NCBI RefSeq assembly: GCF_018882465.1
Contig: NZ_JACVOK010000001.1
Coordinates: 248,001-312,000 of the forward strand
DNA: 64,000 bases
Direction of reading: 5' to 3'
Origin: Polynucleobacter sp. 73C-SIWE
GTDB taxonomy: Bacteria > Pseudomonadota > Gammaproteobacteria > Burkholderiales > Burkholderiaceae
How positions within the stretch are numbered: the first letter of the stretch is position 1; each line of letters begins with the position of its first letter. The notes below the pieces were generated by a model. The model was not told the origin of the DNA. It saw only the letters and a list, made by a program, of their open reading frames with translations, and made no database searches. The translations under genes and the position numbers were made by a program. This document shows, piece by piece, positions 26,986 through 35,435 of the stretch.

Positions 26986-28647
26986 TTAAGGCATAACTGG
27001 AATGATCTCTCGATACTTATCCTGAAGATATCTTACCCGACTTAAAGGAATCCGTGAATCGCATTCTAGGCGATAGTGGTGGCCACCCCATTTATGAAAG
27101 CAAGACTGCCAGTATTCAAATGTCTGCAGGTCACTTGGCGTACCCCATGAGAGGTAGCTATCCACCTCAAATAGATAGCAATTTAAACCTAATGCAATTG
27201 CATCATTAATGGCAGCATCAATATAAAATTCCCCATTCGTTGTGCCATTTCGACCTATTAACTGATTTACTGCCTTACGAAAGTTTTTAGCCCGCTTAAA
27301 TGTGAACGTTCCTAGCACTATTGGATCAATTTTAGGATTAACAAGGGACTCCTTTACTGAGATCGAAGAAATTTTACCGCCTTGCTCACTAATCCAGCCA
27401 AACATTTTGGGATGGCGTATAGCATTGGGGTGCCCACGAACCCCCCAAACAATCACATCTATTTTGGGATCTAGGATCATATCCTGAAGGCGGGTGGCTG
27501 AGTAAAGCATGCCATTGTCACAAGCTCCAATAGTAACTGGCAACTCATCAGACTCTATATTATTTTCTTGTAGGGCATCAAGACCAATTAAAGCCGTACA
27601 AGCTTGGCCCTCCGTTACCTGTTGAATTATTTTAATAATGGAGTTTGGATATTTTTTAACTAACTCAGTAACCACATCTTGATATCCAGGCATATCCTCA
27701 CGCAATACAAAAACTTGTCTTGATGTCTGTGGTAAATCATGCATGGCCTGGGCAACCATAGGTACGCCAGAAACAGGTATAAGCGGCTTTGTGATTTTAT
27801 AACCTTCACTCTTAAAGCGCTGACCCAATCCAGCCATTGGCATTATGAGTGCGCCATCTTGCTCATTAGTATCCGAAGCTGGCTTAATTAAACGCATAAA
27901 GACATCCGACCATACCCGATACTCAGCCAAATCCTCTGGAGTGCCCCATTGCATGAAATGCTGAATGGGGTAAACGGCAATTGGAGTATGGTTTTCTAAA
28001 AGTGGTTTATAGGCCAAGCTAACATAAAATTCCCCTCCTACATTGAGGTCTTTATCTACTACTCGTTCAAATGCATCTTTCATTAATTTGGCAGAAGCAA
28101 AGTAGTAGGTACCGCTAGAAGCAAACTCATTCATTCGATCATTGGTATATGGTTGTTTTTCTTGAATGTCCAACACCCATCCATTTACTTCCTGAATATA
28201 TGCATAATTTGTGCTGCCCAAAGAATGTGGATGAAAACCTCTATAAGCAGGAATAGCTCCCATACATGCAGTTTCGCTAACAAATTTTTTAAAGTGGTCC
28301 CAATTCCAAAAACACGTGAAATCACAATAATTCACGACCACAGGTTGATTTAGGTCAATTTCTTTAATGGCCTGAAGAACTGCATATATTGGGCCCAACT
28401 TATGCGAAGGAATACCCACGATACGACCTGTTGGGCAATATTTTTTTAAAATGGAAGCCATCTCATAAGACGGCTCATCTAAATGCTCCTGATTACAAAT
28501 AAAAATAAAGTCTTTTTCCCCGGGGAACATGTCAATTACATGAGCCACGATCGGCTTACCATCAACATCAATTAGAGGCTTTGGAATCGAATAGCCCGCC
28601 TTGCGAAACCGCTCACCAAACCCAGACATCGGAACAACAATTTGCAT
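26986..28647 (-). CDS. Tandem (two-domain) nucleotidyltransferase
   Basis: A 553-residue protein with two complete nucleotidyltransferase domains. Domain 1 (about 1-250) has VPMSGFGERF, then GYSIPKPLIDVDGKP, Asp109 in NYCDF and GGEFYVS. Domain 2 (about 265-540) has MPMAGLGQRF, GYKITKPLIPVSG, GACDNG and NGEFYID. Each domain ends with WGTP(E/S)DL. Both keep the loop Arg and the KPL lysine, so both may be active. The two are clearly related but diverged, indicating an old internal duplication. Related single-domain enzymes join NTP and a sugar- or polyol-phosphate. First gene of the seven-gene operon. Confidence 0.85.
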   Translation of the reverse strand: MQIVVPMSGFGERFRKAGYSIPKPLIDVDGKPIVAHVIDMFPGEKDFIFICNQEHLDEPSYEMASILKKYCPTGRIVGIPSHKLGPIYAVLQAIKEIDLNQPVVVNYCDFTCFWNWDHFKKFVSETACMGAIPAYRGFHPHSLGSTNYAYIQEVNGWVLDIQEKQPYTNDRMNEFASSGTYYFASAKLMKDAFERVVDKDLNVGGEFYVSLAYKPLLENHTPIAVYPIQHFMQWGTPEDLAEYRVWSDVFMRLIKPASDTNEQDGALIMPMAGLGQRFKSEGYKITKPLIPVSGVPMVAQAMHDLPQTSRQVFVLREDMPGYQDVVTELVKKYPNSIIKIIQQVTEGQACTALIGLDALQENNIESDELPVTIGACDNGMLYSATRLQDMILDPKIDVIVWGVRGHPNAIRHPKMFGWISEQGGKISSISVKESLVNPKIDPIVLGTFTFKRAKNFRKAVNQLIGRNGTTNGEFYIDAAINDAIALGLNCYLFEVDSYLSWGTPSDLQTFEYWQSCFHKWGGHHYRLECDSRIPLSRVRYLQDKYREIIPVMP

Positions 28648-28675
28648 GATTAAATTGCCTTGATTTATATGTTGT

Positions 28676-30613
28676 TTAGGGAGATCGCTCTATCAGCTTA
28701 CTGCCGCGTCTTACTGAATAGATTTCATATCCATTATCAATGGGAAATACTTTCCATGGAATCCATCCATTTTCGATTAACGTAGCTTTATTACTCATAC
28801 CATCAGAACCTATAAGCAACATCAATTTAACCTCAGGAGTCGCCAAAGCACTCTCACTAATAGATTTTCCTGGTTTCTTTTGATTATAAAATTGGTCATA
28901 ATTCTTATTAGAGGCCGACACTTCTGCTACAGAATAGCCCGATAAAATTTGCGGCATGACTCCATAGGTTGCGCCTACTAATACCAAGTTTTTAGAGAGC
29001 CCTGCAGAGCGAGACTCTTGTAATGCACTTTGAAAATCATAGGATTGTTCAGTTTGCCTTTCAAAACGTTCTCCAGCCAAAGGGTCTATAAAGTACTGAG
29101 GATAGCGCGCAAAACCTAAGCTTCCAGCAGCAATAAATCCAAAAGAAAATAATAAAAATAACCTCCTAGAGACTCTCCACTCGTAAAGCCTTATTAAGAT
29201 AAGTGTTGCTCCAAGCAATATAAATGGCACCAAATATTCTGCTTTATACCGATCGGCACCCCAAAGAACCGGTCGAATTGAAAAGAAGGTAGCTACAAAT
29301 ATTACAAATAAGGCGCCAATTAAAAAACGATTTTTTAGGTAGTTATTTTCATACGCGTCGCGAAGAAATATCCCCAGTATAAGGGTTAACCAAAATGCAC
29401 CAACAGCGCTAATAGAAGTCCCATAAATTACTCCCTCTTTAAGGGCGAAAAAAAGGCGATTAAATACTGAATTTGATCCTGCAATATATTCCACCTCACC
29501 AGGAATGTAGGTTGCAGGAGTCCCTTGGGTAACACTCATTACGAAAAATGGCAAACAAAGCAATAGCGGCACAAAAAGCAATAAGATCTGATTTAACCTG
29601 AGTTTATGATTAGCTTTTTTATACTGCTGGAAATAAAAAATAATAAAAATAGGGAACAACAAAAATGCTGTCAATCGCATCAATGTAAAAATACAGATCA
29701 ATACTGAAAGCCCAAACCATGAAGAGAATTTTTTGGGAGGATTAAAAATAATTTTAGTAAGCACTATGAATGCTATAAGCGTTGTCCAAGCCGATCCCTC
29801 GACCATAGAAGCAACATGCATATAAAGCGGAATAGAACAAACTGCAACACTCAGTACTAGCGAATTGATAAAGCCAATACGATTGCGAAATGTCCAGTAT
29901 ATAAATCCAGAACAAGCAATAAGTCCAATTAACTGAGAAAGTCTAAGAGACCAATCACTAAGTCCCAGTATGCTAGTCACAAGCCAAATAGGGAATAACT
30001 GAAAAGGTGGATGAGGGCTGCCCCCAATTCCGATTTCTAGTGAGGCAAATCTAGCGCTTATTGTGATAATTATCACAACTATGCAGAATAATAACTTGCG
30101 TGCCCTCAAGCGATTTAGAAAAATAAAAACTAAAATGCCTATGATTAGTAATAAGGCATCTAAAAAATACACCACATATTTAAATGTCTTGCTCTGAAAG
30201 AAGTCGCTATCTTCTAACTTTCCTATAAAATATATCTCATGAGCTTTTGCCCTGAGGCTATAGTAAAACTGATCTCCCGAAATGGGCTCTTGAAGTCTAA
30301 AAAACTCAAGGGCAACCCAAATTCCAACTATAAAAAGAAATGCTAAAAAATCCTTGAAAGATAGCTGAATTTTGGAAGATAGTGAGGAAGCATTATTGAG
30401 CCCTATGATTAAATATCCAGTCAAAATGCACACTGTATAAATTGCAACGCCAGCTTGAAGCATTACAGCATCGCGAGCAATAATAGGCTGCCACCCATAA
30501 GACCAAAAAGTGACAAATGCCAGCAAGAAAGGCCAGTTAATCGTTATAAAAAATTTATCTTGAAACCAGCGCCCTTCCAAGTAAGGGGGAAGTTTTAACA
30601 AAGCTAGTCTCAT
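28676..30613 (-). CDS. Polytopic GT-C glycosyltransferase-like protein (GT39/ArnT type)
   Basis: A 645-residue protein with about twelve to thirteen membrane segments. The loop GGSPHPPFQLFPIWLVTSIL near residues 205-224 and the following SDWSLRLSQLIGLIAC match the PMT_2/ArnT region (HPPxxxxL... RLxxxL). These enzymes use polyprenyl-phosphate sugars in the periplasm. The periplasmic tail from about residue 510 (TEQSYDFQSALQESRSAG) is short. Follows the GT2 gene by 48 bp and precedes the tandem nucleotidyltransferase gene by 28 bp on the same strand, so it could belong to the same transcript. Confidence 0.7.
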   Translation of the reverse strand: MRLALLKLPPYLEGRWFQDKFFITINWPFLLAFVTFWSYGWQPIIARDAVMLQAGVAIYTVCILTGYLIIGLNNASSLSSKIQLSFKDFLAFLFIVGIWVALEFFRLQEPISGDQFYYSLRAKAHEIYFIGKLEDSDFFQSKTFKYVVYFLDALLLIIGILVFIFLNRLRARKLLFCIVVIIITISARFASLEIGIGGSPHPPFQLFPIWLVTSILGLSDWSLRLSQLIGLIACSGFIYWTFRNRIGFINSLVLSVAVCSIPLYMHVASMVEGSAWTTLIAFIVLTKIIFNPPKKFSSWFGLSVLICIFTLMRLTAFLLFPIFIIFYFQQYKKANHKLRLNQILLLFVPLLLCLPFFVMSVTQGTPATYIPGEVEYIAGSNSVFNRLFFALKEGVIYGTSISAVGAFWLTLILGIFLRDAYENNYLKNRFLIGALFVIFVATFFSIRPVLWGADRYKAEYLVPFILLGATLILIRLYEWRVSRRLFLLFSFGFIAAGSLGFARYPQYFIDPLAGERFERQTEQSYDFQSALQESRSAGLSKNLVLVGATYGVMPQILSGYSVAEVSASNKNYDQFYNQKKPGKSISESALATPEVKLMLLIGSDGMSNKATLIENGWIPWKVFPIDNGYEIYSVRRGSKLIERSP

Positions 30614-30661
30614 AAATAAATTTATAGGCTTAAACCCTCCATGGGAAGGCTTATTAAAAAG

Positions 30662-31594
30662 CTAGCTATTTAATAAATCTCGTTCGCAGAGCATGCGATA
30701 TTGCCTTGTAATTGAATTCAGAACGAGGCTTACACTTAAAGAAAGTGCAGCGATAAGCTCTAATGATGCTGCCAAGATCGCTAGCGGTACATGATAGATG
30801 TATCGATGAGTGACCCAGTCATCAAATACAGGGATTGCAGCTATAAATCCTAAAACTCCAAAAAATATTGAAATCATTCCAAAGAAAAATAAAGGTCTGT
30901 AATAGCAAAGAATTTGAAAAATAGTGGATAGCACTTTTGCACCATCTGAGAACGTGTTGAGCTTGCTTACGCTGCCCTCAGGGCGATCTTGGTACTCAAT
31001 GGGAATTTCTTTAATCCGGTAGCGCTTATCCAGTGAATGCAGGGTAATGTCAGTTTCAATCTCAAAGCCCTCAACCAAGATCGCATAGTTTTTTACAAAC
31101 TTGCGACTAAAAACACGATAACCACTCATAATGTCTACCAATCGAGCCTTAAATAGCCTGTTCACCAAGGTTGTCACTAGAGCATTGCCAAAAGAGTGAA
31201 AATGACGCTTATTTTCTTGCTTATATCCTCCCAATGAATGACGATCACCAACTACCATATCGGCGTCACCATTTGCTACAGGATCAATCAAATCCTGCAA
31301 TCTTAAAGCGGGGTAGGTAAGATCAGCATCGACCATGACATAAATATCAGCATCAACTTCTAAGAATGCACGCCTGACTGCATTCCCCTTTCCCTGTCGA
31401 GGCTCACGAATCACACGACCTGAGATGCCAACTTCTTTTAACGTTTGCAAAGCCAATTCATAAGTGGAGTCTGAGGAATTATTATCCACCACATAAATAC
31501 TTGCAGCAGGAACAGCAAGATGAAATTCTCGAATGACTTTTGATATGGTGACCGCTTCGTTATAAGCCGGCATTATGATCGCAATGGACTTCAT
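30662..31594 (-). CDS. Glycosyltransferase family 2, polyprenyl-phosphate sugar synthase-like
   Basis: A 310-residue GT2: IAIIMPAYNEAVTISKVI at the start, IYVVDNNSSDSTYELA, and VMVDADLTYPALRLQDLI near residues 90-107 as the metal-binding DxD. Two membrane segments follow at about 235-255 and 268-290, as in DPM1/GtrB-like enzymes. It would load a sugar onto a polyprenyl phosphate, a natural donor source for the GT-C protein immediately downstream. ATG at 31594 is clear. Confidence 0.85.
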   Translation of the reverse strand: MKSIAIIMPAYNEAVTISKVIREFHLAVPAASIYVVDNNSSDSTYELALQTLKEVGISGRVIREPRQGKGNAVRRAFLEVDADIYVMVDADLTYPALRLQDLIDPVANGDADMVVGDRHSLGGYKQENKRHFHSFGNALVTTLVNRLFKARLVDIMSGYRVFSRKFVKNYAILVEGFEIETDITLHSLDKRYRIKEIPIEYQDRPEGSVSKLNTFSDGAKVLSTIFQILCYYRPLFFFGMISIFFGVLGFIAAIPVFDDWVTHRYIYHVPLAILAASLELIAALSLSVSLVLNSITRQYRMLCERDLLNS

Positions 31595-31637
31595 ATTTAG
31601 AACTTAAAGTGGGCCTAAAAAATACTACTCATTTTTA

Positions 31638-32609
31638 TTACTTTGTAGAATAAATTTCTTGCCAATGGGCAATCATTTCGTCCATTAAATTCTCGAAAGA
31701 ATATTCTGGCACCCACTTTAATTCTGTGCGGATCTTTTTGCTATCGCCACGCAAATATGGCAATTCTTCAGGTCGCAAAAACTTTGGATTTTGTGTTACA
31801 TAAGCTTGGTAATCTAAACCTAGCTTACCAAAAACATATTCACACATCTCCCGAACTGAGCGGGTTTCCCCGGTTGCAACCACATAATCCTCAGGCTTAT
31901 CTTGTTGCAAAATCAAGTGCATCGCGCGGACATAATCTTTACTATGCCCCCAATCACGAAAGCTATCCATATTGCCCATTTCTAACTTATCTGCCAAACC
32001 AAGGGAAATTTCAACCGCCCCCTTAACCACCTTATTGGTGACAAAGTTACTGCCACGGCGTGGAGATTCATGATTAAACAAGATCCCATTTGCCGCAAAT
32101 AATTTATAGGCATTACGATGATGACGCACTATGTTGTAACCAAAAACTTTTGAGCATCCATATGGGCTTACTGGATGCATGGGTGTTGTCTCTCTTTGGT
32201 ATCCATCCTCATCTACTGCGCTACCAAACATTTCAGAGCTACTTGCTTGATAAAATTTTGCATTAGGGACAATATGTCGAAAAGCTTCCAACATATTTAA
32301 TACACCCATTGCATTTGTCTGCACAGTGAAGTGGGGAATATCGCTACTGATACGCACATGACTTTGTGCACCCAGGTTATAAATCTCATCCGGCTTAAAA
32401 AGCCTCATCGCTCGCTCAATAGAACCTTGATCAATCAAATCACCATACTCAAGTTCAATAGGCAAACCGTAAATACGATCGCGCTGATGCTCTACCGTAC
32501 TGTTTCTACGAACAATACCCGTAACACGATAACCAAGTGAAAGTAGATACTCAGAAAGATAGCTACCATCTTGACCAGCAATACCAGTAATAAATGCGGT
32601 TTTTTTCAT
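31638..32609 (-). CDS. GDP-mannose 4,6-dehydratase-like NDP-sugar dehydratase
   Basis: A 323-residue extended SDR: TGIAGQDGSYLSEYLLSLGY at residues 8-27, the NLGAQSHV block, SSSEMFG and the catalytic YGCSK. NHESPRRGSNFVTNKV is diagnostic of the GMD family. It is about 50 residues shorter than the second Gmd in this window (51.4 kb) and clearly diverged from it. It would make an NDP-4-keto-6-deoxyhexose for the SDR, cupin and C-methyltransferase genes immediately upstream in the same operon. The nucleotide (GDP or another) cannot be settled from sequence. Confidence 0.87.
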   Translation of the reverse strand: MKKTAFITGIAGQDGSYLSEYLLSLGYRVTGIVRRNSTVEHQRDRIYGLPIELEYGDLIDQGSIERAMRLFKPDEIYNLGAQSHVRISSDIPHFTVQTNAMGVLNMLEAFRHIVPNAKFYQASSSEMFGSAVDEDGYQRETTPMHPVSPYGCSKVFGYNIVRHHRNAYKLFAANGILFNHESPRRGSNFVTNKVVKGAVEISLGLADKLEMGNMDSFRDWGHSKDYVRAMHLILQQDKPEDYVVATGETRSVREMCEYVFGKLGLDYQAYVTQNPKFLRPEELPYLRGDSKKIRTELKWVPEYSFENLMDEMIAHWQEIYSTK

Positions 32610-33172
32610 TTTTTTTGATCGATATGAACTAAAGATTGGTGGCTTTTCATTGACTTTGCTAAGTCTACCATTGATATGGCCACATCCTGAGGGCTAAGAA
32701 TATTAGCCTTTTTAGGTAAATGCGCAATCATTGGTGTATCAACAGACCCAGGATGTATCAGGCCTAAAAAGATATTAGTTCCCTCAAAATTCTCGCACGC
32801 TCCTTGCCACATATTGTGAAGTGCTGCTTTGCTAGCTGAATACAGTATGTAGTTTTTTCTTCCAGACTCGTAAGACGTAGAGCCGACCATCACTATCCTC
32901 ACATTTGCTGCTAAATGTCCTAGGTAGTATTTGATGATTGCCCAATTAACAGCAACATTTGGGTCGAACACTTCATTAAAACTACTTTTATTGTCCCCTA
33001 AAACTCCAATACAGTTAAACACCCAATCTGGGTTTTCACTTGCAAGAGTTTGCGGAATATTACTTATCTCGCCTCGATCGAGCAAAACAACTATGTGTCC
33101 CTGATTAACCAACAGAGCGCATACCGCGTTACCAATACCCCCTGTTGATCCAAGCACTAAAGCTTTTTTCAT
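32606..33172 (-). CDS. Short-chain dehydrogenase/reductase
   Basis: A 188-residue classical SDR, shorter than the usual 250. It has the cofactor loop LGSTGGIGNAV near residues 7-17, the NCIG element at 53-56 and the catalytic YSASK, with a preceding Ser in MVGSTS. It probably reduces a keto group of the deoxysugar intermediate made by the neighbouring dehydratase. Its stop overlaps that gene's ATG by four bases, and its own ATG overlaps the cupin stop by one base, so the genes are tightly coupled. Confidence 0.82.
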   Translation of the reverse strand: MKKALVLGSTGGIGNAVCALLVNQGHIVVLLDRGEISNIPQTLASENPDWVFNCIGVLGDNKSSFNEVFDPNVAVNWAIIKYYLGHLAANVRIVMVGSTSYESGRKNYILYSASKAALHNMWQGACENFEGTNIFLGLIHPGSVDTPMIAHLPKKANILSPQDVAISMVDLAKSMKSHQSLVHIDQKK

Positions 33173-33585
33173 TACTTCCCGTCAAAAATACTGTCGACGC
33201 GGAATGTATCACTCTCATAATCGGGGCCGCCTCTTGGACCTTCAGAGAAAACAATGAATTCAGATTCCTCATCATCTAGGTATCTAAGGGCATGAATCTC
33301 GTTAGGTGGCGTAGAAATAACATCACCGACGTTGACCATTACCATTTGACTTGGTTCTGATGAACCAACAGGCTTATACCAATACTCCATACGACCTTTG
33401 GTCATCAACATATGCTGAGTCGAATGCTTGTGATAATGATTGCCACGTAATGAATTCGCTTTACTATTAACCACTGCCACATGATGAATTTGAGTGTTGA
33501 AAAAAACATCTGCAATAGTTCCCCTGTCATCCTTATGAAACTCTAAGCCAGGGTTATTTTGCGTGTAGATATTAAATTTTTTCAT
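33172..33585 (-). CDS. Cupin-domain protein (sugar epimerase/isomerase-like)
   Basis: A 137-residue single cupin. RGTIADVFF near residues 21-29 recalls the start of RmlC-type 3,5-epimerases, and GNHYHKHSTQHMLMTKG near 49-65 is the metal-binding cupin motif 1, with STPPNEIHAL as motif 2. The RmlC catalytic His/Tyr pair is not clearly present. Such small cupins in deoxysugar operons act as 3,4-ketoisomerases (FdtA-like) or as WxcM-like epimerases; here the function is inferred from context. Overlaps both neighbours by a few bases. Confidence 0.75.
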   Translation of the reverse strand: MKKFNIYTQNNPGLEFHKDDRGTIADVFFNTQIHHVAVVNSKANSLRGNHYHKHSTQHMLMTKGRMEYWYKPVGSSEPSQMVMVNVGDVISTPPNEIHALRYLDDEESEFIVFSEGPRGGPDYESDTFRVDSIFDGK

Positions 33586-34811
33586 TGTGATAAAAACCTT
33601 ACGTTTGGGTTAATTTTTTTAAGCGCCTCTTTTAATGGCTCGCTAATATTCCAACTAAGAATTAATGCATAGGGCTTTTCATAGTCCGCAAACACCTCGT
33701 CACCAAAAATTGGAATACGACTAAGTGGCGTGTATTTACCCTGTTTAAACTCACTAGAATCAGTGATGCATTTTAAATGCATCCCTGTGAGCCCATGCCA
33801 ATTTAACCAAGTATTAGCCTTTGCAGCAGCACCGACACCAATAATGACCGCATCTGGCTCTTTGGCCAGTAAGCTATAAAACTGTAAAAGCCACTGATTT
33901 CTGCGCTCAATTAAGGCCCTCTGGAGCCCTTTATAAAATTCAATAGAAAACAAGCCGGATTTTGTTTCTTCTTCTATTGCAGACTCAATTTTTGCAGGTA
34001 TAGCAGTGGCAATCCCTTTTTTGGCAAAAACGCGTAATGATCCACCATGATAATTAACGATATCAAAATCAATCATTTGCATGCCTGCGGAAGCAAGCAA
34101 ATACCATGAGCTTTTAACAGTAAAGTAACTAATGTGCTCGTGGTAGACCTGGTCTAAATGTCCACTTGAAACTGAATCAGCCCAGTAGGGTAACTCAAAA
34201 ACAAAGACGCCATCATCTGATAACAAGTCTCTAACACCCCGAGCAAAATCTACTGGATTGTTGGCGTGATTAAAAACATTATTAGCCATTACCAGACATG
34301 CTAAACCATCCTTATCCTTGATCTCTTTAGCTATCGACTGGGTGAATACAGCATGCATAGAGGGTTGTCCGCTAGCCCTTGCAAGCTCACACATAGTTCC
34401 TGAAGAGTCAATCCCCAAGGTAGGCAAACTCTTCTCACGGAACTTACTAATTAAATAACCATCATTGCTACCAATTTCAATCACTAAACCCTTTGGATTA
34501 AAGCGCTCAATCAAAGTGCTTGCGTACTTATCCCAGTGATTTCTAGAAAAGTTTGAATTGGAGGATGTATAGCTATAACTATATAAGTTATATCTCTCTT
34601 CTGCATTACTTAAATAAGCTAATTGAACTGATCCAGTTTCAGGATTTAAGTAAACCTGAAGTGGAAATATCGGCTCCGATAAATTCAGTTGATTTTCATT
34701 AACGAAAGTATCTGCATAGGGATGCTGACCAAAATCCAATACTTTAAAAACTGGAGCGCCACTAATTAAACATTTATTGATCAATAGGCTGTGAGTCAAA
34801 CTCTGCGCCAT
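33582..34811 (-). CDS. Sugar C-methyltransferase (NovU/TylC3 family)
   Basis: A 409-residue protein with the three-part layout of sugar C-methyltransferases: an N-terminal metal-domain region, a SAM domain (LVIEIGSNDGYLISKF near 109-124) and a C-terminal Methyltransf_14 domain. The diagnostic VYHEHISYF is near residues 216-224. These enzymes add a methyl branch at C3 of NDP-4-keto-6-deoxysugars. Oddly, the four zinc Cys of the N-terminal domain are not kept: the region reads INKCLISGAP and VYLNPETGSVQL where CxxC pairs are expected. ATG 34811 overlaps the upstream gene by 38 bases; TTG 34784 is an alternative start. Confidence 0.85.
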   Translation of the reverse strand: MAQSLTHSLLINKCLISGAPVFKVLDFGQHPYADTFVNENQLNLSEPIFPLQVYLNPETGSVQLAYLSNAEERYNLYSYSYTSSNSNFSRNHWDKYASTLIERFNPKGLVIEIGSNDGYLISKFREKSLPTLGIDSSGTMCELARASGQPSMHAVFTQSIAKEIKDKDGLACLVMANNVFNHANNPVDFARGVRDLLSDDGVFVFELPYWADSVSSGHLDQVYHEHISYFTVKSSWYLLASAGMQMIDFDIVNYHGGSLRVFAKKGIATAIPAKIESAIEEETKSGLFSIEFYKGLQRALIERRNQWLLQFYSLLAKEPDAVIIGVGAAAKANTWLNWHGLTGMHLKCITDSSEFKQGKYTPLSRIPIFGDEVFADYEKPYALILSWNISEPLKEALKKINPNVRFLSQ

Positions 34812-35190
34812 AGTATGGTCCGTTCTTTATCTCGTAAATTAACGCGTCACTTGAAATCACTTCAAAATTATGCCCCCCATTATATAAGGTCATACACATC
34901 CCCGGGCCTAGAGAAATGATGTCGAGCAAAGAATCATCTACATCGTAAATATTAGCCTTCAGAAGCCCAGAAATAACAACCCAAGCTTCCTGCGTCCCAG
35001 TTGTGTTTCTGGAGGTATTTTTATGTTTATGGGGACGAATGGTCTTGGCCTGAGGAAGGTGGATAACGCTAACCTGCAAGATCTGATCTGGACCACTAGC
35101 ATCCTCTCGGCCCGTAACTTGAGAACTATCTAATACCGTCACTAGCAAGAGGTTGGGGGTGATTTTGCTAAAAATTTGCTTTTGCGTCAT
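34774..35190 (-). CDS. Cupin-domain protein
   Basis: A 138-residue single cupin. The motif IRPHKHKNTSRNTTGTQEAW near residues 52-71 provides metal-binding histidines and a Glu, and YNGGHNFEV is the second motif. It is only distantly similar to the other cupin of this operon. Likely an epimerase or ketoisomerase for the same deoxysugar, or a small regulatory cupin. It is the first gene of the minus-strand group starting here and is divergent from the membrane-protein gene at 35436; its promoter should lie in the 245 bp between them. Confidence 0.7.
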   Translation of the reverse strand: MTQKQIFSKITPNLLLVTVLDSSQVTGREDASGPDQILQVSVIHLPQAKTIRPHKHKNTSRNTTGTQEAWVVISGLLKANIYDVDDSLLDIISLGPGMCMTLYNGGHNFEVISSDALIYEIKNGPYYGAEFDSQPIDQ

Positions 35191-35378
35191 ATTGTCGGTG
35201 TCAGAATTTCAATTGATGTCACTGTCTGATTCTGCCACCAATCTCCAAGGATTGGTCGATTTTTGAGTAATCAATAGTCAATAAGGGAATTGGCCCAGTC
35301 CCAAAGCTAAATAATTTAGGCGGGCACTAATTCGCTTCCACATAAAAAAGTAATCTTATCAAGTGGAGAAGTCTTTTA

Positions 35379-35388
35379 CCCCCCCCCC
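35379..35388. repeat. Homopolymeric C10 tract in a divergent intergenic region
   Basis: Ten consecutive C residues flanked by TTTTA and AGAAAAG, 47 bp upstream of the start of the plus-strand membrane-protein gene. It is by far the longest G/C run in the window. Not inside any frame leading into that gene, since a TGA at 35418 interrupts the frame. Confidence 0.95.
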
Positions 35389-35435
35389 AGAAAAGTGATA
35401 TTGTTTAGCCATCATTTTGATCTCAAGAAATACCA

